Source: Lumbricus terrestris
Lineage: Eukaryota; Annelida; Clitellata; Crassiclitellata; Lumbricidae
Length of the DNA stretch: 64,000 nucleotides
Assembly (NCBI GenBank): GCA_949752735.1
Contig: OX457036.1
Location: 15,825,433 to 15,889,432 of the forward strand
Direction: 5' to 3'
Shown here in pieces: positions 56,546 through 64,000 of the stretch; positions within the stretch are counted from its first letter, which is position 1, and each line of letters starts with the position of its first letter. The translations under genes and the position numbers were made by a program. Under the pieces are notes generated by a model. It worked only from the letters and a program-made list of their open reading frames with translations. It searched no databases and was not told the DNA's origin.

Positions 56546-58010
56546 GCTTACTTAAACACTTAATAGGCCTACATCATCTGATCGGAACTCAAGTGCTATC
56601 TAATCTATACTTCGTCTGTTCTCGGATTGACTATTGTAATTCTGTCCTTGCTGGCCTCCCTAAGGTCCGGCTAGCGGCACCCCGTCAAAAGGGCGCCCGA
56701 CAAAAGGGCGCCGACAAAAGGGCGCCGACAAAAGGGCGCCCGACATAAGGGCGGCGCTCTTAAAAGAAATAGCATCGATTAAGAGTCGGTCTATAAGTGA
56801 TAATATTATGAGCAAATAAGCAGGTCAACGATGACGCGACAAAGAGCAATTACTACTAAACTATTTCACACATGATGTTTGTTGAAACCCAATATGCTTC
56901 GAGGACCTGGAAGAGGTGCTAAAATAAACAAATCAAGTACAGAAAGCGGTTGGAAAGTTCGTTACCACGTGATATGAACTTCATATAAAAGCAAAGGAAG
57001 CAGGTCAGGTCTACCGTTTGGAAATCGTTAACATTTCTATTCGACATTCTTATTTTATCTTATCTGACCATTTTATAAAGCGCTTCTCGCAGCAAGAGAC
57101 TTTCAGAAGCGCTCCCAGTGCGTTTAACTCCGAGAAAAAAGGCACATTGAAACATTATAGCTGAGTGTTAAGAACTTTCGACGTTAACGACATTGAACCA
57201 TTAGGCTAACAAATTATTTGCCGCAGACAACAGAAGTTTTAACTTTTTATCAGATTCCTAGTTTTAACAACTTTTCAACTTCTCAATAATTTAAATTGCT
57301 TGTTTGTATTTCTCAAATAATTTTTTGCCTTCCAAATCTCGTTAAAACTTAAAGGCATATAGCCTATATATGTACATGTATACTGGTGGCTCACTTGTCG
57401 TTTTCAAATCATTTATTTCATCCGCGTTATCTTTCACGATAATATTTCTTTTAAGAGCGCCGCCCTTATGTCGGGGCCCTTTTGTCGGGCGCCCTTTTGA
57501 CGGGTCACCCCGGCTAGCTCCCCTACAGTCCGTACTCAATGCTGCTGCGAGGCTCATTGCCCGTCTTCCTCGATTCTCACACATATCTACATTCATGGCT
57601 GAACAACTTCACTGGCTTCCACTCTCAGCTCGCATACAATTCAAAGTTCTAAGTTTGGTTCTCAAGTCTCAACGAGGCCTTGCTCCGACGTATCTTTGTG
57701 ATCTCATACTTCGCCCCATTTCGGCCACTTCGCTGCGTCCTCTTAGGTCCTCAGATCGGCTTGACCTCTTTGTTCCTCGCGTCAGGACCGCCATGGCTCA
57801 ATCCAGATCATTTGCCTGCATAGGTCCCTCCCTATGGAATGGTCTTCTTCCATCCGTTCGCTCTGCCATCCTCTCTGGTAGTCTTTCGTCATCTTTCTCT
57901 TGTCTAAAGACCTGCCTTTTCTCTCGGAGTTGCACGCACTGGGAGCGCTTCTGAAAGGCTCTTGCTGCAAGAAGCGCTTTACAAATGGTCAGATACGATA
58001 CGATATACTA
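56546..58010 (+). mobile_element. LINE family B, 3' part of ORF2, split by a Mutator-like element
   Basis: SRIDYCNSVLAGLPKVRL ends at 56675; LQSVLNAAARLIARLPRF, then HWLPLSARIQFKVLSLVLKS and CIGPSLWNGLLPSVRS resume after 57518. The reading frame is continuous once the insertion and one duplication are removed. ATACG-type tail at 57995-58015. Confidence 0.88.
56676..57509. mobile_element. Mutator-like foldback element with stepped GC-rich termini
   Basis: 9-bp duplications CCGGCTAGC at 56667-56675 and 57510-57518. Termini GGCACCCCGTCAAAAGGGCG and, inverted, GGTGACCCGTCAAAAGGGCG. They are extended by tandem GGGCGCC(C)GACAAAA units (four left, two right) and CGGCGCTCTTAAAAGAAAT. No transposase. 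A minus-strand LINE end (57050-57140) is nested within. Confidence 0.9.
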
Positions 58011-58093
58011 TAATATACTACTCATTATGAGATGGCGTTATTATAACATTGAGTTCGCCTACATGCAGTACACACTCTAATTTTGCGAATTCA

Positions 58094-58430
58094 ATCAATC
58101 TCATAAATTTATATAGAGCCCCTTGAGAATTTTACTCAGAGGCGCTCCCAACGCAGGCATTATCAAAAAGAAAAGCCTTAAGAAGACGAAAGAAAGAGTC
58201 AGCAGAGTCATGTGAGGCGAGAGAGCCACGGGGAGGCTATTCCAGATAACTGCACCCACTATACCGAAAATGCTCGTCGTTGCATGGTCATAGCACAAGA
58301 AAAAAGAACAAGGAATTTTTCACGGGCGGCAGTGGAGTGCAGTGAATGGCTGTCTCCGTGGCTCTCTCGCCTCCCGTGACTCTGCTGACTCTTTCTTTCG
58401 TCGTCTTAAGGCTTTTCTTTTTTGATAACC
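58094..58430. repeat. Two LINE 3' ends in opposite orientation forming an inverted repeat
   Basis: 58152-58230 and 58349-58425 are near-perfect reverse complements (AAAAGCCTTAAGAAGACGAA and its inverse), with ~115 bp between. The left copy continues into a LINE end (AGAGGCGCTCCCAACG). Confidence 0.8.
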
Positions 58431-58683
58431 AGTAGAAGAACCAAGGTCTTCCTTCTACTGGCATAACCGCGAAAATATATTTCTGTTTGTAAACAGCGTG
58501 GGCGCCATGCACAGCAGGGCAAATTGGGGTAACTGTCCTGGTAAAAACCCTTTCCCCTGGCCATTATTCTGCCGCAGGTCTACCAGAAATTTTCATAGCC
58601 AAGAATTTATTTGGGACATAAACTCGCTTCCGCACTGTTTGCTTGTACGAGGGTTGTGCGCTGGTTAGAAGAATCGCATTGAT

Positions 58684-59667
58684 CGAGGCAGTATCGTACA
58701 TTTGAAACTGCTGCTCAAACAGCAAGCTGTTCTAGTTTGTTGCCGGAAGAACGAATTGGATTTAGCGAATGAGGTGTTTGGAAGGCAATGGAGGCACTGG
58801 AAAAATCAAAACGAAATGAAAATTAGAGAGAAAATTCTGCATGTCATACAACAGCGAAGCAGCAATCATAGGTACTTTGATTTAATGCCTTACTCGTTGC
58901 TGAGTAATGGTGCTCGAACGCTTCTTCGTGAGATATTTGGTTCGTTAAAGATGCCTCTTTTGGTCACTGCTGCACAAAACGTTTCCAGTAAATACAGTTC
59001 AATCATGCAGAAGTACAGTTTCTTAGAATGTCAGAATGTGTCAAATGACAACAGGCAGGCTTCAAATACTGGTTTACATGAAGATACTGGAACAAACAAT
59101 CCAATGCCAAGTAATAACAACCAAATGGAAAAGAGAAGCATTGAAGCCGAAACTGCTGCAAATTCAGAACTCATTATATCCAACTCTGAGGTCATTGTTT
59201 CAGCAGACAACTGCGGCTTTGAAATCGGGATATCTTCAAATAAATGCGATAGAACCTATTGCAGAAGATGTTGGAAAATCGTAAGAAAATCTGAAGACGA
59301 ATGTTCTAGCTCCAGTCAAACGAAAACTAAAAGAAATGATAATGAGGAGGACAAACCCAATGAGGCATCCAATGTGAAACGAAAATGCAAGGAAATAGAG
59401 CCAGCATCTCTAGATTGGGAAGCTGAGCTGAGCAGCAGTTCAGGATTACAATCAGTTGAATCAGGATTGAGAAAGTTTTGGCGACCAGAAGAGTAGGCAC
59501 GTCTTTATTTGGGTGTTCAGAAATATGGGGTTGGTAGGTGGAGAAAAGTGGCCAACTTTCTGGGGTCAAGCCGATCAAATGTTGATGTGAAAGACAAATG
59601 GAGAACAATGACTAAGCAGGGAAAACTGAAGACGTACGAAAAACAGTTTGGTCCAATTGTGACTTAG
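58684..59667 (+). pseudogene. Telomere repeat-binding factor-like (TRF/TERF) intronless pseudogene
   Basis: The frame from 58702 reads NEVFGRQWRHWKNQNEMKIR, then ILHVIQQRSSNHRYFDLMPY and LLREIFGSLKMPLLVTAAQN, resembling the second half of a TRF homology (dimerisation) domain. A Ser/Asn-rich linker with basic KRKCKEIE follows, then a Myb/SANT start FWRPEE and a TAG at 59494. In the same frame it continues ARLYLGVQKYGVGRWRKVAN, then VDVKDKWRTMTKQGKL, the telobox VDxKDKWR, to a stop at 59667. TRF proteins bind double-stranded telomeric repeats in shelterin. Missing the 5' half, no introns and a nonsense codon in the DNA-binding domain point to a retrocopy. Confidence 0.8.
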
Positions 59668-60234
59668 CATCCAGTGTCATCTATAGTTCTGAATGGTTAC
59701 GATATGCACTCAGTAGCTCAAGACTGATTAATATTTCTCTTAAAAAGAATGTCATGGTTAAACTGTTTAACGCTGACTTTTGTTTTGCACCGCAGTTCAG
59801 ATTGTTTATAGGTCGACCTAAAATAAGCATGTATGGTGCGTGTAGGTTTATACTTTGATAATTAATTAGATGCTTTCTGGATTAATTGAAGTGCGGATTG
59901 GACCAAATTTCTGTTGGATATCATCTTTTGCTTTAATGAATATTGTCTGATTGTGATGATTTATTAGGCTACTTTCTTGATGAGTTGATTTGCCTGGTAA
60001 ACAATGTGTCTTTAACATCACTTCATACTCTAATATAGTTATCTTTGACATCTATTGTGCACCATAGGCTGCTTCTCTGGTGGATCTGTCTGATCTGCTG
60101 GATAATTAACCTGATTACAGTTTTGGTTTTAGTGCATTCAGTTGCTGTCTTGTGTTTTTAGACACTGTTGCAATAAATAAGTTACTAAATATAAAAAAGA
60201 CCATGAATCACTTGAATAAGTCTTATTCTTAAAC
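59668..60234 (+). other. Probable 3' UTR of the TRF-like retrocopy
   Basis: AT-rich, without ORFs. Contains AATAAA at ~60173 followed within 20 bp by an A-rich stretch (ATATAAAAAAG), compatible with a former polyadenylation site. Confidence 0.35.
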
Positions 60235-60242
60235 CGTAAGAG

Positions 60243-61492
60243 CATTGGCGTAGCTACCATGTGTGCAATGTGTGCAAAGCACACGGGCCCACGACCTCCA
60301 GGGGCCCACAAAGATTGTTAAATATTTATTCTATTCTAATTAGTAATTCACATTATTTTGTGCAAGATGTATATAGTTTTTGTGAACCCACTTGCATTAC
60401 TTCGTTACTTTACTGACGCCTGCTAACCACCGTGCACGCTGTTGTCCTTTCACACCCCATATCCACATGGATCATATACCGGTATATAGTCTGGACCGTT
60501 ATTTTTTAACATTTCTAATACTGCTCTCAACTCCTCTCAGCTCTCTCCCCAAAATCAGTGGAAAATAAATTGAGCAGGCGTGGATCAGGGTCCTAAAAAT
60601 CCTGCATTTGCCTCTATTTTTACACTTGCAGGAGATATGCATGTCTAAACTTAACCTATAGGTACATTGTGTCGTTTTTTATGTATACATTGCAGATCAT
60701 GAACCAGGATTGGTAGATGATTGTCAAATTTGCTGAACAAAAGGCTACAAAGAAAACTATAATGCCATGATAAATTATTGTCTTGAGTACTGCTACTAGT
60801 AGGCCTACTATAAAATAATAAGCCTGTAACATTATATGTTTTACAATCATTGTGAAATCACTGCAGCTGCAACACTGTAATTTAGCTGTCTCATTAATTT
60901 CTTACAGCTTAGGCTACGGTTTAATCTATGAGTGAGTTGTATTGCATGTGTCAAGGGCGAATACAGGAATTTTCAAAAAAGGGGGGGAATTTCGGTCTTA
61001 GGGCAGAGAAAAAAATTTCATCTTGGTCGTTGAAAAATCTGATGACTTGTCTCCATTTCCCAAGAAAAAGCTGCCATTTTATCCGCCAAAAAGTTGATTT
61101 TTTATTCCCAAGAAAAAGCTACCATTTTATCCGCCCGAAAGTTGATGACTTTTTTAGTCGTATGGGCCTCGTATACGGACTTCGTGGGCGTGGTGTGGGT
61201 GTGGGGAGGGCCTGCGGAATTACTCATGGGGGGCCACGTCAACTTTCTGAACCAGAATAGCTGGTCAAAAATAAAGAAATTTCTAAATGGGAAGCACATG
61301 GCCGGATTGACCCCCTGGATCCGCCCCTGGTATGTGTTGATAGCAAATGCAATTGATCAGTTTTGGTGATTTTGATTTCAAGTAGGCCTACTGGTAGTGC
61401 CAAGAGCACAAAGATACCGGCCTTGCATAGTCAAACAGGGGCCCATACGGGACCATTGCACACGGGCCCACGAAAAGCTAGCTACGCCACTG
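60243..61492. mobile_element. hAT-like element (TIR CA(T/G)TGGCGTAGCTA)
   Basis: Ends CATTGGCGTAGCTACC and TAGCTACGCCACTG. Flanks CGTAAGAG (60235-60242) and CGCAAGAG (61493-61500) match at 7 of 8. GCACACGGGCCCACGA occurs at both ends in inverted sense. No transposase found. A family 3 element is nested at ~60955-61330. Confidence 0.8.
60955..61330. mobile_element. Family 3 hAT-like MITE, copy 2 (nested)
   Basis: GGGCGAATACAGGAATTTTC start and CCTGGATCCGCCCCTGG end. Internal tandem TTCCCAAGAAAAAGCTACCA units. Confidence 0.7.
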
Positions 61493-61693
61493 CGCAAGAG
61501 ATGTATCGGTCCTTTAACACTATTAAAAGACCTGTTGTTATTGTTAAAATAGAAGTGGGCCACTGAATTAATAATAGACGAATGTTGATTCGTTCAATTA
61601 ACACGTTTTGTGAGTCATTTTGTCGTGCATCTGTAATGTTGAGCCCCACAGTTTACCGAACAGGGCCCCCACATTTGTTAATCCGGCCCTGGT

Positions 61694-62038
61694 CAGGGGC
61701 GGATCCAGGGATGCCAATCCGGCCATGCCCCCAATTAGAATTTTTTTTACCAGCTATTCTGGGTCGGGAAGTTGACGTGGCACCCCCCCTCCGCCCCCAT
61801 GAGTAGCTCCGTAGGCCCCTTCCCACACACCACGAGGTCCGTATACGAGGTCCGTACGAAAAAGGTCATCAACTATTTTGGCGGATGAAATGGTATTCTT
61901 TTCTTGGGAATTCGAAACATGTGACTAAAAACAAGGTCATGAGATTTTTCGGCGACCAAGACGAACATTTTTTCCTGTCCCAGGACCCAAAATTTTGCCC
62001 CCCCCCCCCCCTTCAAAAATTTGCTGTGGCCGCCCTTG
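61694..62038. mobile_element. Family 3 hAT-like MITE, copy 3
   Basis: CAGGGGCGGATCCAGGG start and GGCCGCCCTTG end, with a C13 run at ~61978-61992. No exact target duplication; it abuts the end of the 55842-61691 element. Confidence 0.8.
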
Positions 62039-62410
62039 GCATTAGTGACCATTTTGGGCGATAAAAGTCGTGCAATCGGTAGGCCTACCAGTGAGTTTCT
62101 ATGAGGCAGCAGGGTGGTTCGATGAAAAGGATTCATCAATATGAAAGTCGAAGTCGTATTTAAAAAAAAGAATGCATGAACGAATAATTTAAAGCGCTAT
62201 AATAATAACGGCAGATAACCAAGAACAGGAGCAAGAAGCAGAGGCGGAATAGAAATTTATATGAGTTATGTAATGAGTTAGATGGCGATATTCGAATCTA
62301 TCGATGTCTCTGCACTTGGTTTATTTTTCTTAAGAGTTAAGAGCAATGTTCTGTTCTGGTTGTGTTGACTAATTACAGTTTAATCCGCCCATCAACAGAG
62401 CCAGGTTATT
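62039..62410. other. Spacer without recognised feature
   Basis: AT-rich, no ORF or repeat structure supported. Confidence 0.4.
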
Positions 62411-62418
62411 CCGTAGAC

Positions 62419-63226
62419 GGTACTTGTTTTTTTAATTCACCCCCAAAAACAAATGTCTTTGTGGTGGCCAGAAGACCGACGGTACTTGTTTTTTTTTTTT
62501 AATTCACCCCCAAAAACAAATGTCTTTGTGGTGGCCAGAAGAGCGATATGTCGTGTAGAATGTTATCAAATACATCATCTTAAGCGTTTATCATTCATCC
62601 AGCTTCTATTACAGATCTAAGAAAACAGTAATCCAGCTTCTATTTAACATCTATAAAGCCTTAATCCCGCTTCCATTTCTTTGTCGTTTTATCACTCATT
62701 CAACTTCTATTTAAGATCTAAAATACCTTGATCCCGCTTCGATTTCTCGAGCGTTTTATCACTCATCCAGCTTCTATTTAAGATCTAAAATACCTTGATC
62801 CCGCTTCGATTTCTCGAGCGTTTTATCACTCATGCAGCCTCTGTTTCAGATTTAAGAAAACATTAATCCATCTTGTATTTAAGATCTATAAAGCCTTCAT
62901 CCCGCTTCCATTTCTTAGGCGATTTATCACTCATCCAGGTTCTATTTAAGATATAAAATACCTCAACAACATCGGATGTCCATTAAACACATTCTAGGAT
63001 TATGTAATATTCCACGTTGTTGCAGAAACACAGCACTTGCTTCCTTGTCGTGAACTATTGCTGAAAGTTTGAGAAGATTCATATTTATCTGTTATATTTC
63101 AGTTTTGAAAAGAATAAGTCTTAATACTGCGTCTTTCCGAAAACATATAATTATAGGTCTTAATAATGCGTAAACATAGATTTGTCATATGATTAATTTT
63201 TGGGGGTGAATTAAAAAACAAGTACC
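62419..63226. mobile_element. Foldback element carrying a 67-bp satellite, 8-bp TSD
   Basis: Direct repeats CCGTAGAC at 62411-62418 and 63227-63234. Inverted ends GGTACTTGTTTTTTTAATTC continuing into ACCCCCAAAAA. The left ~64 bp is tandemly duplicated (62419-62545). The core (about 62580-62960) is a tandem array with a 67-bp period, containing CATCCAGCTTCTATTTAAGA. Confidence 0.88.
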
Positions 63227-63263
63227 CCGTAGACGGTAGCAGTCTACTTCAGTCTGAAATTAC

Positions 63264-63456
63264 CAGGGTTTTTTTAACGTGCAGTTGTACACAAAATATG
63301 CAGTTCTAAAAGGATTTGTGCTGTTGTATAAGCACTTCTGTACAGTTAAAACTAGCAAAAATGGTCGGATTGAAAGTAATTTACCATGGACGATGGGAAA
63401 AGAAAGGAGTTGTGCTCAACTTGTGCAGTTCTAAAATTTCCTTTAAAACAGCCCTG
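63264..63456. mobile_element. MITE of the CAGGGCTGTTTTTAA family, copy 3 (inverted)
   Basis: CAGGGTTTTTTTAACGTGCAG start and CTTTAAAACAGCCCTG end. Flanks GAAATTAC and GAAAATAA agree at 6 of 8. Confidence 0.8.
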
Positions 63457-63592
63457 GAAAATAAAGAAAAGACTCGCTCTGTACTTGAGTAACGTTTGTA
63501 AGTTTTGGCTACTTTAGCACTATTGTTTTAATAATTATTATAGATAACATAACTTTAATAGTAATATTCAATTAATTGATTAATTTCTCCCT

Positions 63593-63930
63593 ATTGGCTT
63601 CTATCCTCAGTGACCCCAAGCATGTTCTCCATGATCTTCTCCTACCAGAACGAGTTCCTGGATACTCCATCAGGTCTTGCTCACGTAATCTAGTGGTGCC
63701 AAGCTATCATTCGTTGATTGGAAACGGATTTATCACCAGAATGCTGTATAGATGACTTAATTTGTTTGTCGCTAATATTTTAAGCATTTTATTCAACTTG
63801 TGATTTGATTTCTACGTTTTATTACCAATTGTTACTTCGATGTGTTATTTTTGATGTTCTTTGTCCCATTGTGCGTTTGCAAGTGGAGTAATAAAGAAAA
63901 TACTTACTTACTTACTTACTTACTTAATAT
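63593..63930 (+). mobile_element. LINE 3' end (third family) with (ACTT)n tail
   Basis: LSDPKHVLHDLLLPERVPGY, then RSCSRNLVVPSYHSLIGNGF and ITRMLYR stop (63751) follow the usual LINE C-terminal pattern. A short 3' UTR ends AATAAAGAAAATACTTACTT. Confidence 0.7.
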
Positions 63931-64000
63931 ATAGACTGTAAGTAGTCATCGGGGATCTTCATTTTTACAATTAATGTTTAATATGATTATGCACTTAAGT

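Larger units (their letters stand above)
55842..61691. mobile_element. Possible outer hAT-like element filled with later insertions
   Basis: Left end CAGGGCCGGATAAAGGCATG and right end, inverted, CAGGGCCGGATTAACAAATG. Flanks GTCAGAGG (55834-55841) and GTCAGGGG (61692-61699) match at 7 of 8. Both ends continue with GTTCGG and GGGGCCC blocks. Its own sequence would be only ~400 bp, the rest being nested insertions. Two separate elements remain possible. Confidence 0.5.

Overview
The window is eukaryotic and animal-like. It has spliced genes with GT-AG introns and one AT-AC intron, intron-containing tRNA genes, microsatellites, and many LINE, LTR and cut-and-paste DNA transposons. Host genes are recognisably metazoan: junctophilin, heat shock factor-binding protein 1 and an NHL/beta-propeller protein. 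The very frequent octamer TAGGCCTA and the mix of repeats suggest a marine invertebrate, possibly an echinoderm; that placement is inference only.

Layout. 1-5 kb: 3' part of a Ty3/Gypsy-type LTR retrotransposon (Gag-protease ORF, truncated RT-RNase H, ~1.1 kb 3' LTR) ending in a CATA microsatellite. 5-17.5 kb: repeat-dominated, with a three-level nest of DNA transposons (7445-10683) enclosing a 2.26 kb hAT element with a frameshifted transposase, a decayed LINE (about 10.85-14.03 kb) carrying a piggyBac-type element, large trinucleotide arrays and small foldback elements. 17.9-28.5 kb (minus strand): three coding exons of junctophilin. Exon 2 is flanked on both sides by tandem arrays that copy its own splice sites. 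28.5-30.7 kb: junctophilin upstream region with a GA array. 30.7-50.4 kb: a tRNA neighbourhood with ten intact-looking tRNA genes (Leu-CAA and Lys-UUU with introns; Ala-AGC x3, Lys-CUU x3, Asp-GUC x2) and at least three tRNA pseudogenes, partly made by duplication of an Ala-Lys(-Asp) segment. Inside it lies a minus-strand NHL-type gene (41.86-46.36 kb) whose intron holds a LINE split by a solo LTR. 51.4-53.5 kb (minus): a complete three-exon HSBP1 gene; its second intron fits a U12-type AT-AC intron. 54.7-64 kb: a transposon graveyard with several hAT-like elements showing 8-bp target duplications, LINE fragments split by a Mutator-like element, an intronless telomere-repeat-factor-like pseudogene with a stop in its Myb domain, and a satellite-bearing foldback element.

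The host genes are not an operon and have unrelated roles: junctional membrane complex, HSF1 regulation, and an unassigned beta-propeller. The most interesting signals are structural: splice-site duplication around junctophilin exon 2, the minor-spliceosome intron in HSBP1, a MITE whose target duplication keeps a splice donor intact, and repeated nested insertions whose history can be read from target-site duplications.
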